Positions 45,792-53,238 of a DNA stretch of 64,000 nt are shown one piece after another (within the stretch, counting starts at the first letter, position 1; the number at the start of each line of letters is the position of its first letter). The DNA is from RUG714 sp964623515 (GTDB lineage: Bacteria > Bacillota > Clostridia > Oscillospirales > Acutalibacteraceae), in NCBI GenBank assembly GCA_964623515.1, contig CAZURV010000003.1, forward strand, positions 1-64,000, given 5' to 3'. Under the pieces are notes generated by a model. It was not told where the DNA came from. It was given only the letters and a program-made list of their open reading frames with translations, and searched no databases. The position numbers were made by a program, and so were the translations under genes.

Positions 45792-45960
45792 ATTTAAATC
45801 GGAGCAGTGCCCCGTCAAGCTCGCTTGAAACGGGGCTTGCGAACGATTGCAACCTGCGCATGGAGCGTCCGCTCCTCAGGGTTTCAGTGGGAGATTATCA
45901 CTCCCGCTGAAATTCTGAAATGAACCCTGCCGCCTAAGAGGCGGGGGACATCGGCGAATA
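45792..45960 (-). repeat. structured interspersed repeat, copy 4 (inverted)
   Basis: The only copy in reverse orientation. It starts at the base after the GH13 stop codon. Read on the minus strand, hairpins 1, 3, 5 and 6 all form; hairpin 6 has GGGGC/GCTCC with one G-U. Hairpin 2 has one C-A mismatch, which is a G-U wobble on the other strand. Confidence 0.9.
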
Positions 45961-45968
45961 AGTTATAT

Positions 45969-46001
45969 TAAGGTTTAGGATTTTTCTATTTTGATTTAAA
46001 C
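45969..46001. repeat. degenerate AT-rich repeat, family B, single end
   Basis: AAGGTTTAGGATTTTTCTAT then TTTGATTTAAAC matches the right end at 5083-5120 (CTTTAGGATTTTCCCTATTT then GGCTTAAAT). Only one end is visible. It follows repeat copy 4 by eight bases. Confidence 0.4.
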
Positions 46002-46006
46002 GCAAG

Positions 46007-46061
46007 AAAACCCACAATGACATTTTCCGGTTTTGAAAGTGTCAAAGTGGGTTTTCAGTTG
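46007..46061. terminator. possible terminator hairpin between GH13 and radical SAM genes
   Basis: GAAAACCCACAATGACA pairs imperfectly with TGTCAAAGTGGGTTTTC across a loop of about 16 bases. It sits between converging genes, but the T-tracts on either side are weak. The rest of 46062-46137 holds nothing I can identify. Confidence 0.4.
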
Positions 46062-46137
46062 TTTTCAAAGACATGTTTATGTTATTTTCTTAAAAAATGT
46101 TCATTGATGATATAAAGATATGCTATTCCTAAAGCAT

Positions 46138-46737
46138 TTACCCTTTTTGTCTCACTCTGAGAGGAACGCCGAGGCTTTGTGCAACGGCTCTACATGCTTC
46201 AATATCTTCTTTACTGATAACATCAACAACGCTTACTTTTACGTCCGCGCCGTATTTAACACAGTCGCGCACATACCGGAGCATGGCATCAAAGCTCTTT
46301 TCACCGTATTTTGAATGGCACAGAGCCTGATATTTTTCCGCAGTCGGCGCATTTAGGCTGACTGAAACCGTATCAACATATTTGCAGAGCTTTTCTGCCG
46401 TTGGAAATCCATTGATTAGGTCACCCAGTCCGTTTGTATTTATTCTGATTTTAACATTGTGGTTTTCTTTTATGAATTTTGCTGTTTCAATCAGATTATC
46501 AAAAGCTTCCATCGGCTCTCCGTAACCGCAGAAAATGATTTCCTTCGTATTCGAAAAGTCATAGGCTCTTACCGCGTTTTTAATATCTTCAAGAGAAGGA
46601 TCGCTTTTGTGCCAAAGCGTTTCGGCATCTCCCAGACCCTTTCCGTTTTTTCTAATGCAGAAATCGCATGCCATCGGGCATTTGTTTGTGATGTTCAGAT
46701 ACGGCTTTCCACCGTAAATATAAAGTATTTTTGCCAT
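46138..46737 (-). CDS. radical SAM protein of the TatD-associated type
   Basis: A 199-residue small radical SAM protein. The cluster motif is CPMACDFC (CX3CX2C, residues 20-27), preceded by YIYGGKPYLNITNKC. IFCGYGEPMEAFDNL is the GGE-like SAM-binding strand, and VRINTNGLG and VSVSLNAP follow. This short form matches the family often found beside or fused to TatD-type DNases; its substrate is unknown. Here it follows recG by ten bases as the last gene of the ymdB-SBP-recG-rSAM operon, with no tatD in view. Confidence 0.8.
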   Translation of the reverse strand: MAKILYIYGGKPYLNITNKCPMACDFCIRKNGKGLGDAETLWHKSDPSLEDIKNAVRAYDFSNTKEIIFCGYGEPMEAFDNLIETAKFIKENHNVKIRINTNGLGDLINGFPTAEKLCKYVDTVSVSLNAPTAEKYQALCHSKYGEKSFDAMLRYVRDCVKYGADVKVSVVDVISKEDIEACRAVAQSLGVPLRVRQKG

Positions 46738-46747
46738 AGTGTTTTCC

Positions 46748-48790
46748 TCAATTCATTGTGCTGAAATTAAATTTGCTGAAAAGCTTTTCTACTTCCGCTT
46801 TCAAGCTACTGTATTTTTTTGATGAGAGCTTCGGATCCGCATCTATTATGATTTCGGAAGCGTCGGTAACCTGTTTGATCAGTTTTGAATTGCCCAGCAG
46901 TTCCGCTATGCCCGAATTTTTGAATCCGTGTTGGCTTTCACCGAAAAATTCTCCCGGACCGCGTATTGCATAATCCGCCTCGGCTATTTTAAACCCGTCG
47001 CAGGTATCGCATATTACTTTGAAACGCGCTTGGCTGATTTCTCCGTCTGAATCGCTCACCAGTATGCAGTAACTTTCTTCCTTGCCTCTGCCGATTCTTC
47101 CGCGGAGCTGATGAAGCTGAGAAAGCCCGAAGCGTTCCGCGTTTTCTATAACCATAATCACTGCGTTGGGAACGTCTATTCCGACTTCAATAACCGTTGT
47201 TGAAACTAAAATCTGAATTTCATTATTTTTGAAACGGCGCATAATTTCATCTTTTTCGCTGTTTTTCATTTTGCCGTGCAGTATTCCGAGAGAATAATCG
47301 GAAAAAACTTTGTCTTTCAGTTCTTTTGCATACCGAACGGCGGCTGTAAGTGAAGTTTCTTCGCTTTCTTCAACAAGCGGACAGACAATATAGGTTTGCC
47401 TGCCGGCGTCCGCATATTTTTTAATAAAATCATATATTCGGTTATGATATGAAGTCGGCACGCAGTATGTTTTTATCGCTTGCCGCCCCGGAGGCATTTC
47501 ATCAAGCACGCTGATATCCAAATCACCGTACATAATCATAGAAAGTGTTCGCGGTATAGGCGTTGCGGACATAACAAGCAGATTTGCCTGTTCGCTTTTA
47601 TCAAGTAGCGAGGAGCGCTGTTTAACGCCAAATCTGTGCTGTTCATCGGCGATAATCAGGCCGAGATTTTTAAAGCCGACGTCTTTTTGAATCAGCGCGT
47701 GCGTTCCGATAACAATATCCGTACTGCCGTCTTTAAGAGATTTTTTGATTTTCGTTTTTTCCGCCGTACGCATGGAACCGATTAAGAGCGATACTTTGAT
47801 ATCCGTATTTTTAAGCGTGCGCGTTATGCTTTCAAAATGCTGTTCCGCAAGGATTTCGGTCGGTGCCATCATTGCACACTGCATATTGTTTTTAACTGCG
47901 GTATACATAAGTGATAAGGCAACGGCTGTTTTCCCCGAGCCGACGTCTCCCTGAATCAGTCTGCTCATTGGGCGGAGCGATTTTAAATCATTGACTGCTT
48001 CGGAAATCACGCGTTTCTGCGCGCCTGTGAGGCTGAATGGAAGCAACGTTTCAAATTCTGCGGAGCAGTCGGTTTGAATTGTTTTGCTTTGACCGGAATC
48101 ACATCTGCGTTTCCTGCTGAGCATACCCAGTCTTAAATAAAGGAGTTTTTCAAAAGCCAGCCTGTCCTTTGCAAGCTGAAGCTGTTTTTGGCTTTTCGGA
48201 AAATGCATCGTGCGCACCGCCTCGTCCTTGTTTATCAATCCGTATGCGCGAAGCATTCCGGCGGGCAGGGGTTCTTGAATATTTTTAATTTCCGCAAGCG
48301 CTGTTTTTACCGTTTTAGATATGATATTGGAAGTGAGCGAGTACGTTTGCTTGTAAATAGGTTTGAGTGCAATATGTTCACCGGAATCACTGAAATTCGG
48401 AGACACCATTTTCTTTGATATAAAATTGCCTTCAACTTTGCCGTAAAACAAATATTCTTTTCCGATTTGAATTTTTGCCGCGGCATATGGATTGTTGAAA
48501 AACACGATTTCCATACTGTCTGCTCCGTCGCTTACAGTAGTTGTGAAAATCTTGATTTTTGTTTTAGACGATATATATTCGTTTACAGGTTTTATGCAGA
48601 CTGCTTTGACGCAATTAATTTCATTGACGGTAGCTTCCGAAATATGGACGGGGGAGCTCCAGTCTTCATACGCGCGCGGGTAAAAACCGAGCAGATCGTC
48701 AACCGTAAAAATGCCCAGCCCTGCAAAAAGCGCCGCCCTTTTTGCGCCGACGCCTTTAAGATATTGAATGCTACTGCTTGTGCTTATCAT
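46748..48790 (-). CDS. recG: ATP-dependent DNA helicase RecG
   Basis: A 680-residue helicase that remodels stalled replication forks and Holliday junctions. The N-terminal wedge/OB domain runs to about 230. Motor motifs: QGDVGSGKTAVA (Walker A), MAPTEILAEQH, ADEQHRFGVKQR (DEQH box), MSATPIPRTL, and helicase-C motifs VSTTVIEVGIDVPNA and QLRGRIGRG. The C-terminal region FFGESQHGF is the RecG signature. Its ATG overlaps the stop of the upstream binding-protein gene (ATGA). Confidence 0.96.
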   Translation of the reverse strand: MISTSSSIQYLKGVGAKRAALFAGLGIFTVDDLLGFYPRAYEDWSSPVHISEATVNEINCVKAVCIKPVNEYISSKTKIKIFTTTVSDGADSMEIVFFNNPYAAAKIQIGKEYLFYGKVEGNFISKKMVSPNFSDSGEHIALKPIYKQTYSLTSNIISKTVKTALAEIKNIQEPLPAGMLRAYGLINKDEAVRTMHFPKSQKQLQLAKDRLAFEKLLYLRLGMLSRKRRCDSGQSKTIQTDCSAEFETLLPFSLTGAQKRVISEAVNDLKSLRPMSRLIQGDVGSGKTAVALSLMYTAVKNNMQCAMMAPTEILAEQHFESITRTLKNTDIKVSLLIGSMRTAEKTKIKKSLKDGSTDIVIGTHALIQKDVGFKNLGLIIADEQHRFGVKQRSSLLDKSEQANLLVMSATPIPRTLSMIMYGDLDISVLDEMPPGRQAIKTYCVPTSYHNRIYDFIKKYADAGRQTYIVCPLVEESEETSLTAAVRYAKELKDKVFSDYSLGILHGKMKNSEKDEIMRRFKNNEIQILVSTTVIEVGIDVPNAVIMVIENAERFGLSQLHQLRGRIGRGKEESYCILVSDSDGEISQARFKVICDTCDGFKIAEADYAIRGPGEFFGESQHGFKNSGIAELLGNSKLIKQVTDASEIIIDADPKLSSKKYSSLKAEVEKLFSKFNFSTMN

Positions 48791-50283
48791 TCAAAGCTCC
48801 AATCCGAAATATTTGCATAAAAATCGTTGTCAATGACTTTTAAACTGCCATTCAGTGAAGCGGAAGCGCATATTTCAACGCCTTTGTAGCATAGGGGAAT
48901 AATCGGATTTTCTTCCGAAAAAACAGAAACAAAATCCTGAATTCCCGCCTTGCCTGCAATATATGATTTATATGCACTTTCAACTTTGGGGCTGTTGATG
49001 CCGTAGCTTACGCTTCCCCCTGCAAACAAGCACTCCATATTAAAATCATTGAGCAACTTTACTTCGCCGATATATATATCATAATTTCCGTTTTCCACGG
49101 CGACTTTATATTCGTCAATCGGCATTTTTTTGATGTTTATGTTCACACCCATATTCAAAAGTTGATTTTTTATAGCTTCTGCGGCGGCGAGCTTCATATT
49201 ATTTGTTGTGTTTACAAGAAGTGTAAGGGTAATCTGTGAAGAGCCATCCAAAAGTTTGATGCCCATATCGTCAAATTTATATCCGGCGGATTGCAACGTT
49301 TTTACAGCTTCGCCGAAATTAGATTTGGTTGAATTAACAACAATTGTGCCCATTTCACTCCAGTTCGGATTAAACGGCGTTGACGTGGGGAAGGCGTACC
49401 CTTGAAATGCGTTTGCGGCTATATTTTCCTGATCTATGCACAACGAAAGTGCCTGCCTGAAGGATTCGTTCTTTAGATATTTTTTTTGGGAATTTATGCC
49501 TATGTATATAAGGTTATTGGTAATTCCAACATCGGTTTTAACGGCGGTTGAACGGAGATTTCCGGTTTCAATCAGGTCGAAAGCATAATCAATTTTGTTT
49601 TCGTTCAGCAGGGTTACTGCGGAACTGCAGTCTGTGCATTCAACAAGAACAACATATTCAAATGTACTGTTTTTTTCTCTGTAATTTTCATTTAAAACAA
49701 GTTTGGATTGGTTTGACGAGGAATCAAAACAGTATTTGCCTGAAAACAATTTTTCGTTTTTTGAACTGACAATCGGAAATGTCAGCAGATTCACGGCATA
49801 GGCATCGTATTTGGAAAGAGCAAATCTGATAACATAATCTCCCTTTGCAGATGCAGAGAGAAAAGTTTTGAGGCTGTCACTATAATAGGAGGAAGCCGCG
49901 GCTTTGCGGAAAGAATACACAACGTCGTTTGCGGTAAGCGAACTGCCGTCGCTGAACAGACATTCTTTCAAATTAACTGTGAGCGTTTTGTTTTTTGCAC
50001 TGTATTTGGATGCAACGGCGGGTACAGCGTTATAACCTGTGTCGATTTTAAAAAGACTGTCGTAAAGAAGTGTTGTTAAATAATGATTCACATCGCTTTC
50101 GCAGACAAATGGGTCAAGACTGTCTTTGGGATTATACGGCAGTTTGATTGTTGCGTTATTTCTTGCAGAGGTCTGCGTTACAGTTGTGTCCGCCGATTTG
50201 CTTTTTTCGGCAGAGTTTCCGCAGGCACACAGGATAAACAGCATTGCCGCTGAAATAATCAGGCAAATAATTTTTTTGGTCAT
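48787..50283 (-). CDS. ABC transporter substrate-binding lipoprotein, family 5
   Basis: A 498-residue lipoprotein with signal peptide MTKKIICLIISAAMLFILCAC (Cys ~21). The body has the extracellular solute-binding family 5 pattern (peptide, nickel or opine type): LDPFVCESDVNHYLTTLLYDSL, FSDGSSLTANDVVYSFRKA, RQALSLCIDQENI and NPNWSEMG. No permease or ATPase gene accompanies it, and it is wedged between ymdB and recG with ATGA overlaps on both sides. It either serves a transporter encoded elsewhere or has another envelope role. Substrate unknown. Confidence 0.85.
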   Translation of the reverse strand: MTKKIICLIISAAMLFILCACGNSAEKSKSADTTVTQTSARNNATIKLPYNPKDSLDPFVCESDVNHYLTTLLYDSLFKIDTGYNAVPAVASKYSAKNKTLTVNLKECLFSDGSSLTANDVVYSFRKAAASSYYSDSLKTFLSASAKGDYVIRFALSKYDAYAVNLLTFPIVSSKNEKLFSGKYCFDSSSNQSKLVLNENYREKNSTFEYVVLVECTDCSSAVTLLNENKIDYAFDLIETGNLRSTAVKTDVGITNNLIYIGINSQKKYLKNESFRQALSLCIDQENIAANAFQGYAFPTSTPFNPNWSEMGTIVVNSTKSNFGEAVKTLQSAGYKFDDMGIKLLDGSSQITLTLLVNTTNNMKLAAAEAIKNQLLNMGVNINIKKMPIDEYKVAVENGNYDIYIGEVKLLNDFNMECLFAGGSVSYGINSPKVESAYKSYIAGKAGIQDFVSVFSEENPIIPLCYKGVEICASASLNGSLKVIDNDFYANISDWSFE

Positions 50284-51059
50284 TTGATTTCCAGCCTTTC
50301 AATGGCGAGAGCGTTTCCGTCTTTCTCATCTATGTCAATCATCACGCACTGCATGGTGCAGGCAGTGTCCGGATAGTCAAATCTTACGGGAAGAAGCGTT
50401 TTCATTTTTTCAATTGCAATTTCCTTCGTTATTCCGAGGCAAGAGTCTGCCGGACCGGTCATTCCGGCATCGGTTATATATGCTGTTCCGTTCGGCAGGA
50501 TTTGTTCGTCTGCCGTAGGAGTATGGGTGTGCGTACCTATGAACGCCGAGATTTTGCCGTCCAGATAAAACCCCATAGCCCGTTTTTCACCTGTCGCTTC
50601 AGCGTGAAAGTCCATAAGAATGCATTTACAGCCTTCATCGGTAATCTCGTTGACGGCCTGGTCGACTGTATTGAACGGATTATCTGCGCCGTCCATAAAA
50701 ACCGAACCGAGCATATTGATGATTCCGAGCGTATATTTTCCTTTGCGCAGAATGAGAGAACCGCGTCCGGGGGCCGAAGGATGAAGATTATACGGCCTGA
50801 TTACAGGGTTGTTGAAATTATCGAGGTATTCGTATATTTCTTTTCTGCGGAGCCCGTGATTACCGAGCGTGATTGCGTCAGCTCCGTAATCCAGGATGCA
50901 GTCGGCGCTACAGGGAAGGATACCGTTCCCGGGTGCGGAGTTTTCTCCGTTTGCAATCACAAAATCTACGCCGTAATATTTTTTTACGGATGGCAGATGT
51001 CTGCTTAGAAAATCACAGCCGGGCTTACCGACAATGTCGCCTATAAATAAAACACGCAT
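50280..51059 (-). CDS. YmdB-family metallophosphoesterase
   Basis: A 259-residue protein matching the YmdB (TIGR00282) phosphodiesterase family, which in Bacillus hydrolyses 2',3'-cyclic nucleotides and affects biofilm and motility programmes. MRVLFIGDIVGKPG at the N-terminus, NGENSAPGNG, DAITLGNHGLRRKEI, MDFHAEATGEKRAMG and FIGTHTHTPTAD are the metal-binding motifs. First gene of the four-gene minus-strand operon. It faces rny, its usual co-operon partner in Bacillus, across the 436-base gap. Confidence 0.92.
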   Translation of the reverse strand: MRVLFIGDIVGKPGCDFLSRHLPSVKKYYGVDFVIANGENSAPGNGILPCSADCILDYGADAITLGNHGLRRKEIYEYLDNFNNPVIRPYNLHPSAPGRGSLILRKGKYTLGIINMLGSVFMDGADNPFNTVDQAVNEITDEGCKCILMDFHAEATGEKRAMGFYLDGKISAFIGTHTHTPTADEQILPNGTAYITDAGMTGPADSCLGITKEIAIEKMKTLLPVRFDYPDTACTMQCVMIDIDEKDGNALAIERLEIK

Positions 51060-51495
51060 AGCTTACAATCTTTCTTTTTAGTTCTGATTCCGGGTTAAAC
51101 TTTCTCAATTGAATATTTTTAGGTTTTGTTCGTATCTATTATTATATAAGCTTTATTATAAAAATCAAGTAATTTCATTGGCATGTGTGTTAATTGTTGT
51201 ACACTTCAGCGGGAAATTTATATATTAACTTGACTAATATAATAAAATATTGTAAAATATATACGAACTTGTGTGCTCAAATTGTGCAATGTTCACAATC
51301 ACGAATTTTTAACAGTTCCAACTGATTCTTTTCTGATGTTATTGCCGATTTTTTAACGAACAAAATCGGTACAGTAAAAGCACAACAAAGCGAAAACGCC
51401 GGTATTGTTTATTTAAACTTTTATTTTCGGGTCGTATTCGTTGTGCTGAGCCGTATAGGCTTAAACGAGAATTATGAAGAAGGAGGTGCTGCTCT
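51060..51495. other. divergent intergenic region ymdB/rny
   Basis: 436 bases without a gene. They hold the rny promoter (51230-51258) and a long leader of about 230 bases. In the leader AGCACAAC (51379-51386) and GTTGTGCT (51442-51449) can pair, a possible 5' UTR structure. No promoter for ymdB on the minus strand could be chosen with confidence. Confidence 0.5.
51230..51258 (+). promoter_or_regulatory. promoter of rny
   Basis: TTGACT, a 17-base AT spacer and TAAAAT. Confidence 0.75.
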
Positions 51496-53058
51496 ATGGA
51501 TTTTGTAAGTTTGATAATCGGTCTGGCGATAGGTGCAGTTGTGTTCGGCACACTGTGTTTTGTTTTCGGAAGAGTTCTTCTGAAAAAAACAAGCAAAACC
51601 ACAATCGGGAATGCCAATCTTGAAGCTGCCAATATAATCAATAATGCTATGGCCGAGGCTGAAACGAAGCGTAAAGAAACGCTTTTAGAGGCTAAAGATG
51701 AGATTCATCTGCTTCGTTCCGACGCTGATAAAGAAATCAGGGAAAGACGCAATGAAGTTCAAAAATCTGAAAGACGTCTGATTCAAAAAGAGGAAAATCT
51801 TGATAAAAAGATTGATAATATTGAGAAAAAAGACGGACTTCTTCAGGAAAAGCTGAAGAAAGCTGATAAAAAAATTGAAGAAATAGAGAGCATCAAGAAA
51901 AGCCAGTTTGAAATGCTTGAAAGAGTTTCGGGATACACAAAAGAACAGGCAAAACAGTATTTGCTTGACTCGCTTGACGAAGAACTTAATCACGAAAAAG
52001 CAGTTAAAATTATGGAGTATGAGCAGAGAACGAGGGAAGAGCAGGATAAGCTTGCCCGCGATATTCTCGGCAACGCCATTCAAAGATGCGCGGCAGACTA
52101 TGTTGCGGAATCCACCATTACGGTTGTCAGCCTTCCAAATGACGAAATGAAAGGCAGAATCATCGGCAGAGAGGGAAGAAATATCAGAACGATAGAAACG
52201 ATGACCGGCTGTGATTTGATTATTGATGACACTCCGGAAGCTATCACCCTTTCCTGTTTTGATCCCGTACGCAGGGAAAAGGCGCGGGTTGCGCTTGAAA
52301 AATTGATTTCCGATGGCAGGATACATCCCGCGCGAATCGAAGATATTGTTGAAAAAGCGAGCAGAGAAGTTGATCAAACCATCAAACAGGAGGGCGAAAA
52401 AGCCGTTCTTGATGCAGGAGTCGGAAATGTTCATCCGGAACTTGTAAAACTGCTTGGCAAACTGAAATACCGCACGAGCTACGGTCAGAACGTACTGAAG
52501 CATTCTCTGGAAGTTTCCTATATTTCCGGGCTTCTTGCATCCGAACTCAATATGAGCAATCAGAGCATCAAGACGGCAAAGCGTGCAGGATTGCTTCACG
52601 ATATAGGCAAGGCGCTCGACCATGAATTTGAGGGAACGCATATCGCGCTCGGCGTTGAGTACGCCAAAAGATATAAGGAAAGCGATGCAGTTGTGCATGC
52701 GATCGAAGCGCATCACGGAGATGTTGAAGCAAAAACCGTTATTGCATGTATTGTTAAAGCGGCGGATGCAGTCAGTGCGGCAAGACCGGGTGCACGGCGT
52801 GAAAATATCCAGAATTATATCAAGAGGCTGGAACAACTGGAAGAAATCGCTTCGGGATTCAAGGGTGTTGAAACAAGCTATGCGATTCAGGCAGGCCGTG
52901 AAATCAGAATTATGGTTAAGCCCGAGGTTATAAATGACGAGGGCATGGCAACAGTCGCGCGTGAAATTGCGAAAAAGATAGAAGGCGAGTGCGAGTATCC
53001 CGGTCAGATCAAAGTGAATGTTATCAGGGAATCTCGCGCAACGGATTTTGCAAAATAA
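51496..53058 (+). CDS. rny: ribonuclease Y
   Basis: A 520-residue membrane-anchored endoribonuclease that initiates mRNA decay in Firmicutes. An N-terminal helix (FVSLIIGLAIGAVVFGTLCFVFG) is followed by a long charged coiled coil (to ~200), a KH domain (MKGRIIGREGRNIRTIETMTG), the HD domain with HDIGKALDHE, and the conserved end IKVNVIRESRATDFAK. The length is exactly that of the family. AAGGAGGTG lies upstream of the ATG. Confidence 0.97.
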   Translation: MDFVSLIIGLAIGAVVFGTLCFVFGRVLLKKTSKTTIGNANLEAANIINNAMAEAETKRKETLLEAKDEIHLLRSDADKEIRERRNEVQKSERRLIQKEENLDKKIDNIEKKDGLLQEKLKKADKKIEEIESIKKSQFEMLERVSGYTKEQAKQYLLDSLDEELNHEKAVKIMEYEQRTREEQDKLARDILGNAIQRCAADYVAESTITVVSLPNDEMKGRIIGREGRNIRTIETMTGCDLIIDDTPEAITLSCFDPVRREKARVALEKLISDGRIHPARIEDIVEKASREVDQTIKQEGEKAVLDAGVGNVHPELVKLLGKLKYRTSYGQNVLKHSLEVSYISGLLASELNMSNQSIKTAKRAGLLHDIGKALDHEFEGTHIALGVEYAKRYKESDAVVHAIEAHHGDVEAKTVIACIVKAADAVSAARPGARRENIQNYIKRLEQLEEIASGFKGVETSYAIQAGREIRIMVKPEVINDEGMATVAREIAKKIEGECEYPGQIKVNVIRESRATDFAK

Positions 53059-53086
53059 AGCCGTATAGAATTCGGATTAAATTTGA

Positions 53087-53123
53087 AAGCACAGCAATAC
53101 CTTAACGGTCGCTGTGCTTTTTT
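53087..53123 (+). terminator. intrinsic terminator after rny
   Basis: AGCACAGC pairs with GCTGTGCT around a 15-base loop and is followed by TTTTTT. Confidence 0.8.
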
Positions 53124-53238
53124 ATCACAATCTGTTTTACCTCTAAATTCATCTTGATTAAACGAAAACGAAATATTATAATAAAATTAAGAGAATATAC
53201 ATGGAATCTGTTATAACAGTTGGGAAAGGTGATAGATT

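Noticed and set aside
45792..45960. Structured repeat acting as an intrinsic terminator
   Set aside because: None of its hairpins is followed by a T-run, and separate conventional terminators are present near copies 2, 3 and 6.
51685..52836. 383-codon minus-strand frame inside rny
   Set aside because: Shadow of the RNase Y coiled coil and KH/HD region, without a start signal.
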